Source of the DNA: Enterococcus florum
GTDB taxonomy: Bacteria > Bacillota > Bacilli > Lactobacillales > Enterococcaceae
Reading direction: 5' to 3'
DNA length: 64,000 nucleotides
Assembly: GCF_004309355.1 (NCBI RefSeq)
Contig: NZ_BJCC01000009.1
Span: 124,001-188,000, forward strand
Part shown: piece by piece, positions 44,554-53,005 of the stretch
How the letters are laid out: the number at the start of each line of letters is the position of its first letter
Position numbering within the stretch: the first letter of the stretch is position 1
Program-made: the position numbers and the translations under genes
The notes under the pieces: generated by a model
Seen by the model: the letters and a program-made list of their open reading frames with translations, nothing else
The model's database searches: none
Told to the model about the DNA's origin: nothing

Positions 44554-44756
44554 TTGTAGGGATAGAATTTTTTTTGAATACTAAAAAAGGTTGGTACAAA
44601 AGGCTTTTCTGCCTTTTTTTGTCTGAGATCCTCTCGATAAATCGCAATCTTTATGAAACGTTAAAATTAATAAAAAAAACTTATTTGGAAATTTGTTAAA
44701 ATAAAATCAAGTAAATGAGTAAGTTGATGGATTTTCATTGTTTTCGGAAAACTGTT

Positions 44757-44786
44757 TTGAAGAAATTGGGTATTTTAGTGTATACA
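44757..44786 (+). promoter_or_regulatory. promoter of candidate asd/6S-like RNA
   Basis: TTGAAG (44757-44762), 18-base spacer, TATACA (44781-44786) directly after TG. Start expected near 44792. Confidence 0.5.
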
Positions 44787-44791
44787 AAAAA

Positions 44792-44986
44792 AGACAGCTA
44801 CCCTTACAGTTGTTGTCAAAGTCCACTCAGGGCACTGAATCCCATCTTCGTCCCCAGCAAAGGTTAGTGGTCAATCATCCGTTGAGGGCAAGGGTGGTCA
44901 ATTTCATGGATGTGTGCCGAAAGCAATCGTTTATCAACAGGGGGACAGAGAGGCGACTTGGTCAGTCGTTGGTTCTCTGTCTTTTT
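44792..44986 (+). ncRNA. candidate asd-RNA / 6S-like non-coding RNA
   Basis: About 195 bases with a promoter in front and a terminator at the end but no credible gene. The 5' end GACAG (44793-44797) can pair with CTGTC (44977-44981) to close the molecule, and internal pairs such as GGCAC (44831-44835) with GTGCC (44914-44918) and TGTTG (44811-44815) with CAACA (44935-44939) nest inside, giving a long rod with bulges as in 6S RNA. The 3' end can instead fold as a terminator: GACAGAGA (44944-44951) with TCTCTGTC (44974-44981), then TTTTT. The place next to asd recalls the lactic-acid-bacterial asd RNA motif, which I believe is related to 6S RNA. Identity is inference. Confidence 0.55.
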
Positions 44987-45055
44987 GCGTATCATTAGAG
45001 ATTTGACGGTATTTGCGGTAAAGTAAAATTTACCAATAAAGGTGTGGGGGATTAG

Positions 45056-46360
45056 ATGAGTACAGGACAAAAAGCGTTTTTAAGTGTGCTAGCAATGATC
45101 GTTGTGCTGGCTACAGGGGCAAGTATCTTTTTAGGACTGAACCGAAGGGAAGCATGGAATGCATCGGAGCAGTCCACGAAAACAACAACGGAAGCCACAC
45201 AGCAAAAAAATCATGACGCTTCTGATACAAACAGACGATTGCAGGAGGCGAATCATTTGGCCAGTCAATATGATTTTCAAGCTGCGATTGCCAAACTGCA
45301 GGGCGATGAGAATCCGCAGCTAAAGAACAAGCGGCAGAATTATGAGAACCAGCAAAAAGAGCTGGTCCAATGGGAGGATCCTGCGGCCTATTCTCATCTA
45401 TTTGTTCATAGTTTGATCGTTGATCCAGCAATCGCTTTTCGCACATCGCAGGGACAAGGCTATAAGGATTACATGGTGACGATCCCTGAGTTCGAGAAGG
45501 CGATCGAACAAACGTATCAGCGGGGGTATGTACTGGTGAATTATGCCGACCTGCTTCATAAAAATGAGCAAGGACAGCTGGAATTCACCGGTGTCTCTTT
45601 ACCGGAAGGAAAAAAGCCTTTGATTTTGTCGCAAGACGATGTCAATTATTATGAATACATGGAAAACTCCGGGTTTGCTGAAAAGCTGATGATCGACCGG
45701 AAGCAGCAGATCAAAAATCGCTACCAATCAAATGGAGGCGAACAGGTCGGAGACTACGATATGGTGCCGATCATTGATCGGTTTGTCGCTCAGCATCCTG
45801 ATTTTTCCTATCGAGGGTCAAAGGGGATTTTAGCAGTGACTGGCTACAATGGTGTGTTGGGCTATCGCAGCTCGGTATCAAGTTATGGCGATACTCAGAA
45901 GACCAAACAAGCGATGGCTGAAGCCAAACGAGTGGCCGATCGGTTGAAGGAGACTGGCTGGACCTTTGCTTCCCATTCGTGGGGGCATATTGATTTTGCC
46001 AAATCTCCGCTGTCTGATATTCAGCAGGATACGCAACGCTTCAAAAATGAAGTAGAGCCGATCATTGGAAAAACCAATGTGCTGATCTATCCATTCGGTG
46101 CAGATATCAGTGATGCGGCGAATTATACGGCGGCGAATGCGAAATACAGCTTTTTGAAGGGGCAGGGGTATGATATATTTGCCAACGTCGATGCTTCAAA
46201 ACCTGCATGGGGTCAATTTACGCCAGCATATTACCGGAATGCTCGAATCAATGTCGATGGGCTGCGGTTCGATTCGGATGTAAAGGGAGAAAACAACGTA
46301 TTGGAGAATTTCTTCCAAGTGGATCAGGTGGTGGACCGCCAAGCACGAGCAATGCCCTGA
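45056..46360 (+). CDS. membrane-anchored polysaccharide deacetylase family protein
   Basis: Exported protein of 434 residues with one N-terminal membrane helix (about 7-28), a Thr/Gln/Asn-rich linker, a helical stretch (about 55-110) and a C-terminal NodB-like carbohydrate-esterase domain. Visible NodB elements are LILSQDDVNYY near 188 (catalytic Asp/metal Asp) and FASHSWGHIDF near 302 (metal His pair), and LIYPFGAD near 340. It may de-N-acetylate peptidoglycan or another surface glycan, giving lysozyme resistance; substrate unproven. GGGGG lies upstream of the ATG. Ends with its own terminator. Confidence 0.82.
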   Translation: MSTGQKAFLSVLAMIVVLATGASIFLGLNRREAWNASEQSTKTTTEATQQKNHDASDTNRRLQEANHLASQYDFQAAIAKLQGDENPQLKNKRQNYENQQKELVQWEDPAAYSHLFVHSLIVDPAIAFRTSQGQGYKDYMVTIPEFEKAIEQTYQRGYVLVNYADLLHKNEQGQLEFTGVSLPEGKKPLILSQDDVNYYEYMENSGFAEKLMIDRKQQIKNRYQSNGGEQVGDYDMVPIIDRFVAQHPDFSYRGSKGILAVTGYNGVLGYRSSVSSYGDTQKTKQAMAEAKRVADRLKETGWTFASHSWGHIDFAKSPLSDIQQDTQRFKNEVEPIIGKTNVLIYPFGADISDAANYTAANAKYSFLKGQGYDIFANVDASKPAWGQFTPAYYRNARINVDGLRFDSDVKGENNVLENFFQVDQVVDRQARAMP

Positions 46361-46371
46361 AAGTAAATGAG

Positions 46372-46422
46372 TGATGGTCTTTAAAAGCAGCTTTTGTGAG
46401 CTGGTTTTAAAGATCATTTTTG
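46372..46422 (+). terminator. intrinsic terminator
   Basis: TCTTTAAAA (46378-46386) pairs with TTTTAAAGA (46405-46413), extended by GAT/ATC, then TTTTTG. Confidence 0.7.
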
Positions 46423-46603
46423 CGTTTGCTGAGGAATCGTTTTATAAGAAAGACAAGCAGAAGCAGGGTTTTGCGGCGACCTGCATGGTTTTTCAGTAAA
46501 AATCATGTATAATAGCAAATGAGTATAAGCACAGACCGTACTGAGACGGGGTCTGAGGAAGCTGAAACCAATAGATAAAACGATAAATAGAGAGGTGTCT
46601 TAT

Positions 46604-48289
46604 TTGAGTACGATCAAACTTATCCCTTTCAGCGGTGTACGTGAAAATGGTAAAAACATGTACGTTGTGGAAGTGGACAATGATATTTTTGTCCTGGATT
46701 GTGGACTGAAATATCCGGAAAATGAATTACTGGGGATCGATATTGTGATTCCTGACTTTACCTATTTAATTGAAAACGCCGACCGTGTGGCAGGAGTTTT
46801 CTTGACACATGGACATGCCGATGCGATCGGTGCATTGCCATATTTGGTGTCGGAGGTTCAGGTGCCGGTTTTTGGGACTGAATTGACGATCGAATTGGCC
46901 AAGCTGAGTGTCAAAAACAATGAAGAAAGCAAGAAATTCAAGGATTTTCATATCATTGATGAGCATGCTGAGATCGATTTTGGCTCGGCAGTAATCAGCT
47001 TCTTCCGCACCACCCATACGATCCCGGATTCAGTCGGGATCAGCTTGAAAACAGATGAAGGCAATATCGTTTATACAGGAGACTTCAAATTCGATCCAAC
47101 AGCGATCCCAATGTATTCCACAAGTTATCGCCGCCTAGGCGAAATCGGAGGGGAAGGCGTATTGGCTTTGCTGAGTTCTTCCTCGAATGCGGAAAATGCT
47201 GCGCAGGTTGCAGGGGAACGCGAAATCGCTGATGAGGTTTTTGATACCATTAAATATTGGGACGGACGAATCATCGTTGCCTGTGTTGCCAGCAATCTGC
47301 AAAGGGTCCAACAAGTCTTGAATGCGGCGCAAAAGGCAGATCGAAAAGTCGTATTGACTGGGCAGGATCTGGAGCGGATCATTCGAACGGCGATGCGTTT
47401 AGACAAACTGGAAGTACCAGAGGATCTGTTCATCACCTTGAAAGAAATGAAAAAGTATAAGCCTGAAGAACTGATTGTTTTAGAAACAGGTCGGATGGGC
47501 GAACCGATCAAGTCCTTGCAAAAAATGGCCAATGGGTCTCACCGCAACGTAAAAATCGAGAACGGTGACTTGGTATACATCACGACGACACCAACGATCG
47601 CGATGGAAACAACTGTGGCTAAGACGGAAGACATGATTTACCGTGCGGGCGGAATCGTAAAAAATATTTCCGAAAACCTGCGTGTTTCTGGTCATGCGAA
47701 CCCTAAAGATCTGCAAATGATGATCGATTTCATGTCGCCTCAGTATTTCATTCCGGTGCAAGGAGAATACCGCCAATTGGCTGCTCACGCAGATTTGGCA
47801 CACGAACTGGGGATTCCTTATAAAAAAATCTTTATCACAGGTCGCGGTGATGTGCTGGAATACAAAAACAAGCACATGAGTGCGGCTGGCAGTGAGCCAG
47901 CTGACAATGTGATGATTGATGGGATCGGTGTGGGCGACATCGGCAACATCGTGTTGCGCGACCGAAAGGTTCTGTCTGAGGATGGCATATTCGTTGTTGT
48001 AGTCACTATCGATCGCAAGACGAAGAAAATCGTTTCGACACCGCAGATCACATCTCGCGGATTCGTTTATGTGAAAGCCAGCCGTGATTTAATCAAGGAA
48101 AGCGGTGATATCACGAGTGAAATCGTGGAGAAGCATTTGCATTCCGATGATTTCGAATGGAGCAAATTGAAACAAGACATTCGAGATCGGTTGAGCCGCT
48201 ATTTGTTCGAGCAAACCAAGCGTCGTCCGGTGATCCTTCCAGTTATCATGGAAGCGAATCAACGTCGCGGCCGCCGCAAATCCCAATAA
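46604..48289 (+). CDS. rnjB: ribonuclease J2
   Basis: Metallo-beta-lactamase/beta-CASP ribonuclease of about 561 residues; J2 pairs with J1 in RNA decay and 5'-3' processing. The start is most likely the TTG at 46604 (GAGAGG eight bases upstream; the GTG at 46595 lies in that site). Motif II, HxHxDH in active enzymes, reads HGHADA at about 69-74, missing the last His, as in the weakly active J2 proteins of Streptococcus and Enterococcus. SGHANPKDLQMM near 364 is the beta-CASP motif. RPVILPVIME and a basic tail finish it. Preceded by TGTATAAT near 46508. Confidence 0.9.
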   Translation: MSTIKLIPFSGVRENGKNMYVVEVDNDIFVLDCGLKYPENELLGIDIVIPDFTYLIENADRVAGVFLTHGHADAIGALPYLVSEVQVPVFGTELTIELAKLSVKNNEESKKFKDFHIIDEHAEIDFGSAVISFFRTTHTIPDSVGISLKTDEGNIVYTGDFKFDPTAIPMYSTSYRRLGEIGGEGVLALLSSSSNAENAAQVAGEREIADEVFDTIKYWDGRIIVACVASNLQRVQQVLNAAQKADRKVVLTGQDLERIIRTAMRLDKLEVPEDLFITLKEMKKYKPEELIVLETGRMGEPIKSLQKMANGSHRNVKIENGDLVYITTTPTIAMETTVAKTEDMIYRAGGIVKNISENLRVSGHANPKDLQMMIDFMSPQYFIPVQGEYRQLAAHADLAHELGIPYKKIFITGRGDVLEYKNKHMSAAGSEPADNVMIDGIGVGDIGNIVLRDRKVLSEDGIFVVVVTIDRKTKKIVSTPQITSRGFVYVKASRDLIKESGDITSEIVEKHLHSDDFEWSKLKQDIRDRLSRYLFEQTKRRPVILPVIMEANQRRGRRKSQ

Positions 48290-48300
48290 GTTTAAACAGG

Positions 48301-48332
48301 AGAGGCTATGACATAAGTCATAGCCTCTTCGT
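48301..48332 (+). terminator. intrinsic terminator after RNase J2
   Basis: Arms AGAGGCTATGAC (48301-48312) and GTCATAGCCTCT (48317-48328), then TCG. Nearly the same stem as the trhO terminator at 6141-6172. Confidence 0.8.
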
Positions 48333-48426
48333 CTGTGTAGATCTTAAAAATGCTGGACAAAAGGGGCGACTTTCTGTTTAGTATCAGTACCAAAGTAGCA
48401 AATCCTTGCCGCTTTTTTTGAAAACT

Positions 48427-48435
48427 TGCTATAAT
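48427..48435 (+). promoter_or_regulatory. extended -10 of MFS gene
   Basis: TTGCTATAAT contains a perfect extended -10 (TG at 48427-48428, TATAAT 48430-48435), about 22 bases before the ATG, so the leader is short. Confidence 0.55.
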
Positions 48436-48457
48436 CTGCAAGAAAGGAAGTCCTGTT

Positions 48458-49885
48458 ATGAAAACCTATCAAGAGGATCCGCTGGTCCAAAAAAACCGCT
48501 GGTGGATTTTAGTCTCGGTGGCGATGTTTGCGTTTATGTCTACTCTGGATTCAAGCATCGTAAATATTGCACTGCCTACTATTTCGAAGGATCTGATCGT
48601 CCCGATGAACAAGGCAGAATGGGTAGCGTCTGTTTATTTAATGGTGGTCTGTGCGTGTCTGCTGCTGTTTGGGAAAGTTGGAGACAGCTTTGGGAAGATC
48701 AAGGTCTATCGTTTGGGTACGGTTGTCTTTACCATCGGCTCTTTGCTGTGCGGCTTCAATCACTCTTTGGAATTTCTTCTCTTCGGTCGAGTGATTCAAG
48801 GAATCGGTGCAAGCATGACGATGGCGACGAATTCAGGGATCGCAACGGAGGTCTTTCCGATGCAGGAGCGAGGACGGGCGCTGGGATCGATCGGAGCCTT
48901 TGTTTCTCTCGGTGCGATCGCTGGACCGGGGATTGGCGGCTTGATCCTCTCTCATTTTTCATGGTCCTATATTTTTTGGATCAATGTACCAGTGGGATTG
49001 TTAACGATCCTGATCGGCGAGAAATTCTTGCCAAAGGATCTCACGATGTCGCATCGAAAGATCGACAGCTTAGGATTTGCGACTTTTGCGCTGACGATCC
49101 TGACTTTTTTTGGCGGGGTCTTTTTAGGACAGGAGTCGGGATATGTTAGTCCGATCCCGCTTCTATTGTTCGCAGTAGCAGTGCTGGCATTTTTACTGTT
49201 CATTCGGGTGGAAAAACGCAAGTCTGATCCATTGATCGTGTTCAGCATTTTCAAGAACAAGCTGTTCACCATGAGTTTGATTACAGCGGTCATGATTTTT
49301 GCTTCGAACTTTTTTGTGAACGTCGTGATTCCGTTTTATTTGCAGGATGCGCGTGGTTTGTCAGCCAGCTACAGCGGCCTGTTGATGATGGTACTGCCGT
49401 TCATGATGGTCATCGGTTCCCCGATCAGCGGCTATTTGACCGACAAAGTCGGCTCGCCGATTTTAGTCGTAACTGGCTTGAGTTTGTTGTCGCTCACTCA
49501 AGTGATGTATATTTTTATGAATGAACAAACCCCAATCTGGTATTATGTGGCAGCAACAGCAGTGATGGGATTTGGCAACGCGTTGTTTCAATCTCCGAAC
49601 AACACAATGGTGATGAGCAGTGTCACCAAAGAAAACTTAGGAGTTGCCGGCAGTCTGAATTCCTTTGCACGAAACTTAGGAATGGTATTGGGGATTGCGT
49701 TAGCCACAACGATTTTATACAACGGTATGAGCGCAGCTTACGGGCAGCGGGTGACTACGTATATTGCGCATCGACCAGATATTTTCGTCTTCGGGATGCG
49801 GGCAACATTTATCGCGGCCTTAGTCCTATGCGGAGGCGCACTGCTGCTGTCAGTCATTCGTTTTAAAGGAGGGAAAAAGGCATGA
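48458..49885 (+). CDS. MFS drug transporter, 14-helix DHA2 type
   Basis: Proton-driven exporter of 475 residues with fourteen predicted helices, of the EmrB/QacA/LmrB group. Signatures: FMSTLDSSIVNIALPTIS near 23 (DHA2 motif D1), GDSFGKIKVYRLG near 77 (motif A), LFGRVIQGIGASMTMATNSG near 108, and motif C in GSIGAFVSLGAIAGPGIGGLI near 145. AAAGGAAG precedes the ATG. The downstream ybaK starts inside its last codon, so the two are translationally coupled, a pairing without clear functional logic. Substrates unknown. Confidence 0.9.
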   Translation: MKTYQEDPLVQKNRWWILVSVAMFAFMSTLDSSIVNIALPTISKDLIVPMNKAEWVASVYLMVVCACLLLFGKVGDSFGKIKVYRLGTVVFTIGSLLCGFNHSLEFLLFGRVIQGIGASMTMATNSGIATEVFPMQERGRALGSIGAFVSLGAIAGPGIGGLILSHFSWSYIFWINVPVGLLTILIGEKFLPKDLTMSHRKIDSLGFATFALTILTFFGGVFLGQESGYVSPIPLLLFAVAVLAFLLFIRVEKRKSDPLIVFSIFKNKLFTMSLITAVMIFASNFFVNVVIPFYLQDARGLSASYSGLLMMVLPFMMVIGSPISGYLTDKVGSPILVVTGLSLLSLTQVMYIFMNEQTPIWYYVAATAVMGFGNALFQSPNNTMVMSSVTKENLGVAGSLNSFARNLGMVLGIALATTILYNGMSAAYGQRVTTYIAHRPDIFVFGMRATFIAALVLCGGALLLSVIRFKGGKKA

Positions 49886-50352
49886 GCAACCAAGTAGAAA
49901 CCTTTTTAGAAGAACGTGGGATTCCATTTCAAACACAGGAACTGCCAGCCGCCAGTGAAAATGGCAGAGCAGAACTGGCTAAAATGCCTGAGGTAGAGAA
50001 AAAGATTTTTAAGACGCTGGTTCTAAAAGGGGATAAAACCGGGGTGATTGTTGCATTGGTTCCATTGGAGGGCCGATTGGATTACAAAAAAGTAGCAAAG
50101 GCCACTGGCAACCGCAAAGTAGGACTGCCGCCAATGGATTTTGTGTTGGCATATACCGGCTACGAGCATGGAGCCAATACCCCGATTGGCATTCACTTGA
50201 AGCATCCAGAATATCCGCAGCTAGCGGACCAATCGATCCAATCCTTTGATACAGTCGTCGTATCCAGCGGGGAGCTTGGGCGAGCGGTGGAGCTGTCTGT
50301 TTCTGATTTAAAAAAAGTAGTACAACCTCAGCTGGTAGATCTATTAAAATAA
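49882..50352 (+). CDS. ybaK: Cys-tRNA(Pro)/Cys-tRNA(Cys) deacylase YbaK/EbsC
   Basis: Trans-editing enzyme of 156 residues that hydrolyses mischarged Cys-tRNA(Pro). Family motifs: KTLVLKGDKTGVIVALVP near 45, the catalytic Lys region, RKVGLPPMDFVLAYTGYEHG near 74, and FDTVVVSSGELGRAVELS near 118-135. The enterococcal homologue is called EbsC. Overlaps the end of the MFS gene by four bases (ATGA). Confidence 0.92.
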   Translation: MSNQVETFLEERGIPFQTQELPAASENGRAELAKMPEVEKKIFKTLVLKGDKTGVIVALVPLEGRLDYKKVAKATGNRKVGLPPMDFVLAYTGYEHGANTPIGIHLKHPEYPQLADQSIQSFDTVVVSSGELGRAVELSVSDLKKVVQPQLVDLLK

Positions 50353-50357
50353 TCGAG

Positions 50358-50400
50358 AGAAGTCAATTGTCCGGCAATCCTGACAGTTGACTTCTTTTTT
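50358..50400 (+). terminator. intrinsic terminator after ybaK
   Basis: Arms AGAAGTCAATTGTC (50358-50371) and GACAGTTGACTTCT (50382-50395), then TTTTT. Confidence 0.85.
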
Positions 50401-50487
50401 GTGCGTGGTTCTGTTATACTATAAAAAGTTGAACTGTACTAATGGAAGTGAAAATAAAATCAGGAAACAGAGGAGCAGAGGGATATT

Positions 50488-51819
50488 ATGGCGACGAAAC
50501 ATGATTTGATTTTACAGCACATCGAGAGCTTGCCAGTGGGCGAACGCATTTCCGTGCGCAGCATCGCAAAGAATTTGAGTGTCAGTGAAGGAACCGCTTA
50601 TCGTGCGATCAAGGATGCGGAAAATATCGGACTCGTCTCGACGATCCAGCGGGTAGGAACGATTCGGATCGAACGAAAGCTTAAAAAGCACATCGAGCGG
50701 TTGACCTTCAGCGAAGTCGTTCGAATCATTGAAGGCGATGTGCTGGGTGGCGCCAGTGGGTTAGATAAGGATCTGAACAAGTTTGTAATCGGTGCTATGA
50801 CCGAGGAAGCCATGCGCCGCTATATCACTCCGGGTTCATTGGTGATCGTCGGAAATCGTGTGGGTGCACAAAAGCTGGCCTTAAAAGATGGTGCAGCTGT
50901 CTTGATTACAGGTGGTTTTGATACGACAGAAGAAATCTCCGAGCTGGCAGACGAGCGGGGGCTGCCGGTTCTGCGAACGACCTATGATAGTTTTACAGTG
51001 GCCACCATGATCAATCGTGCGTTGAGCGATCAGCTGATCAAGAAGGACATTATGCAAGTCAGCGATATTTACATGCCGCTGGACAAAACCTATTATCTGA
51101 CTATTGGTGATACGATCGCTGATTATCATCGCTTGTCAGAAGAGACAGGGCATTCGCGTTTTCCTGTCGTCAACCGCCATCTTCGGGTGATCGGTATCGT
51201 GACAGCGAAGGATGTTCTAGGCAAGGTCGACAGCCAATTGATCGACCGAGTAATGACCAAGGACCCGATCATCGTCAAACAAAACATGAGTGTTGCTTCT
51301 GTCAGCCACCAAATGATCTGGGACGGATTGGAAATGATGCCTGTGGTCACTGATGATCTTTCTTTAGTAGGGATGGTCAGCCGTCAGGATGTGATGAAGG
51401 CGATGCAGCTGGTCCAACGGCAGCCGCAAATGTCTAACACGATCTCTGATCAAATCGTCGGCGACATTGTAACGATTGACACCGACCGTCAAGGAGAACC
51501 CTTGCCTTTGCCCTATTTTAAATTTGAAGTCACTCCGCAGATGGTCAATAGTGTCGGGACAATTTCGTTTGGGGTCCTCAGTGAGATCTTAGCCAATGTG
51601 GCTCAGCGCACAGTGTTGCTGGAGCAGCGGCGAAATACATTGATCGAACAAATGAATTTGCATTATTTGCGCTTGATTCAATTAGAAAGTGAAGTCGAGA
51701 TCCATTCGCGTATTTTGGAATTTGGCCGACGCTCCGCCAAGCTGGATCTGGAAGTGTTTATCGACAATGTTATCGTGGCCAAGAGTCTGGTCGTCTGCCA
51801 GGTCATGGAGCGTTCATAG
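50488..51819 (+). CDS. HTH-DRTGG-CBS-hotdog regulator (YtoI-like)
   Basis: Multi-domain cytosolic protein of 443 residues in the order helix-turn-helix (about 1-65; SVRSIAKNLSVSEGTAYRAI), DRTGG domain (about 70-180; VLGGASGLDKDLNKFVIGAM), two CBS domains (about 195-310; VNRHLRVIGIVTAKDVLG, LSLVGMVSRQDVM) and a C-terminal thioesterase-like hotdog (about 320-440). This is the YtoI arrangement; CBS domains commonly bind adenosine nucleotides or c-di-AMP. The next gene, nrnA, acts on nanoRNA and pAp and can be linked to nucleotide signalling, so a nucleotide-responsive repressor is plausible. The nrnA ATG is 14 bases downstream. Confidence 0.85.
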   Translation: MATKHDLILQHIESLPVGERISVRSIAKNLSVSEGTAYRAIKDAENIGLVSTIQRVGTIRIERKLKKHIERLTFSEVVRIIEGDVLGGASGLDKDLNKFVIGAMTEEAMRRYITPGSLVIVGNRVGAQKLALKDGAAVLITGGFDTTEEISELADERGLPVLRTTYDSFTVATMINRALSDQLIKKDIMQVSDIYMPLDKTYYLTIGDTIADYHRLSEETGHSRFPVVNRHLRVIGIVTAKDVLGKVDSQLIDRVMTKDPIIVKQNMSVASVSHQMIWDGLEMMPVVTDDLSLVGMVSRQDVMKAMQLVQRQPQMSNTISDQIVGDIVTIDTDRQGEPLPLPYFKFEVTPQMVNSVGTISFGVLSEILANVAQRTVLLEQRRNTLIEQMNLHYLRLIQLESEVEIHSRILEFGRRSAKLDLEVFIDNVIVAKSLVVCQVMERS

Positions 51820-51832
51820 AAAGAGGAAGTTT

Positions 51833-52783
51833 ATGAAAACAACTGAAAAAATCATTGCTGCTATCAAACAATACGACAGGATCATTATTCATCGCCATAA
51901 ACGGCCGGACCCGGATGCACTAGGTTCACAAGTTGGACTGGCAGAAATCCTGCGGCATAATTTTCCTGAAAAGGAAATCTATCATGTGGGCGGTCCGGTG
52001 GAGGGACTTGAATTTTTGGCAGAGATGCAGGAACTAGAGGACGAAATGTACCGAGGGGCCTTAGTCATCGTAACCGATACTGCCAACTCTCCGCGTGTCA
52101 GTGATGAACGTTATGATTTGGGCGATTATTTGATCAAGATCGACCATCACCCCAATGATGAGCCTTACGGCGACTTAGTCTGGGTCAATACTACTGCCAG
52201 CAGCTGCAGTGAAATGATCGTTGACTTTGCTTCAGAAACTGGACTTCAGCTGAATCAGCATGCGGCTCGTTTATTGTACGGCGGTATCGTGGGGGATACG
52301 GGGCGATTTCTATACCCTGCCACTACTCCGCATACCTTGCGCGTGGCTGCAGAATTATTGGATTATGGATTTGATGCAACCAAATTGAATCGCGAACTGG
52401 AGCAAGTTTCTTTGAAGGTCGCCAAATTGTCAGGGTACGTCTACCAGCATTTGGAAGTGGATAAAAATGGGGCAGGTCAGATCATTCTGGACAAAGAAAC
52501 GCTGAAAGAATATGGGATTGTGGACTCCGAAACGTCTTCATTGGTTCCTCTGCCGGGAGTGATCGATTCGGTCTTAGCTTGGGCAGTGTTTGTGGAACAA
52601 CCCGAGGGGTATTATCGCGTACGTTTGCGCAGCAAAGGACCGGTGATCAATGAGCTGGCTAAACGCTATTACGGCGGCGGGCATCCTTTGGCCAGTGGAG
52701 CCAATGCTCGCAATGCAGAGGAACGCCAAGAGATCTATCAGGAAATTCAAGCATTATGCGCAAATTATCGAAAACACACCTGA
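51833..52783 (+). CDS. nrnA: nanoRNase / pAp phosphatase, DHH family
   Basis: DHH-DHHA1 phosphoesterase of 316 residues that degrades two- to five-base RNAs and dephosphorylates 3'-phosphoadenosine 5'-phosphate. Metal-binding motifs: HRHKRPDPDALGSQ near 19-32, VTDTANSPRVSD near 80, the DHH motif in IKIDHHPND near 102, and the DHHA1 GGGH in YYGGGHPLASGA near 284-295. I take the ATG at 51833 with AGAGGAAG seven bases upstream; the frame continues upstream only as a shadow of the previous gene. Second gene of the operon. Confidence 0.93.
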   Translation: MKTTEKIIAAIKQYDRIIIHRHKRPDPDALGSQVGLAEILRHNFPEKEIYHVGGPVEGLEFLAEMQELEDEMYRGALVIVTDTANSPRVSDERYDLGDYLIKIDHHPNDEPYGDLVWVNTTASSCSEMIVDFASETGLQLNQHAARLLYGGIVGDTGRFLYPATTPHTLRVAAELLDYGFDATKLNRELEQVSLKVAKLSGYVYQHLEVDKNGAGQIILDKETLKEYGIVDSETSSLVPLPGVIDSVLAWAVFVEQPEGYYRVRLRSKGPVINELAKRYYGGGHPLASGANARNAEERQEIYQEIQALCANYRKHT

Positions 52784-52822
52784 TTTTTTAAATAAAAAGA
52801 GCATTTTGATGAAAAAAAGGCA

Positions 52823-52851
52823 TTGACAAACATTTTATTGGTCTATACAAT
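52823..52851 (+). promoter_or_regulatory. promoter of PRD antiterminator/PTS operon
   Basis: TTGACA (52823-52828), 17-base spacer, TACAAT (52846-52851). Leader of about 145 bases to the ATG at 53006. Confidence 0.7.
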
Positions 52852-52875
52852 TGGAATTGTTAACGAATACTGTTT

Positions 52876-52903
52876 CATGTGACTAGATCATACTAGGCAT
52901 GGA
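52876..52903 (+). promoter_or_regulatory. ribonucleic antiterminator (RAT)-like element
   Basis: CATGTGACTAGATCATACTAG followed by GCATGGA can form a short CTAG/CTAG hairpin and overlaps the 5' arm (from 52895) of the terminator that follows. This is the arrangement of RAT targets for GlcT-type proteins (core GTGACT...GGCATG). Binding would prevent the terminator from folding. Confidence 0.6.
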
Positions 52904-52950
52904 AAGAACGCACAAGAACGCTTCTTGTGTTTCTTTCCATGCCTTTTTAT
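52895..52950 (+). terminator. conditional terminator in PTS operon leader
   Basis: Long stem AGGCATGGAAAGAA (52895-52908) with TTCTTTCCATGCCT (52931-52944), an inner CACAAGAA/TTCTTGTG pairing, then TTTTAT. Overlaps the RAT-like element upstream. Confidence 0.8.
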
Positions 52951-53005
52951 TTGGCCAAAGGCTAGTCGAGACAGTCGAATTATTCTGCAGAATGAGGAAT
53001 GTGTT

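Noticed and set aside
44738-44998. 86-codon frame covering the region after asd
   Set aside because: No ribosome binding site, and it lies across a promoter, a structured region with paired ends and a terminator; better explained as a non-coding RNA.
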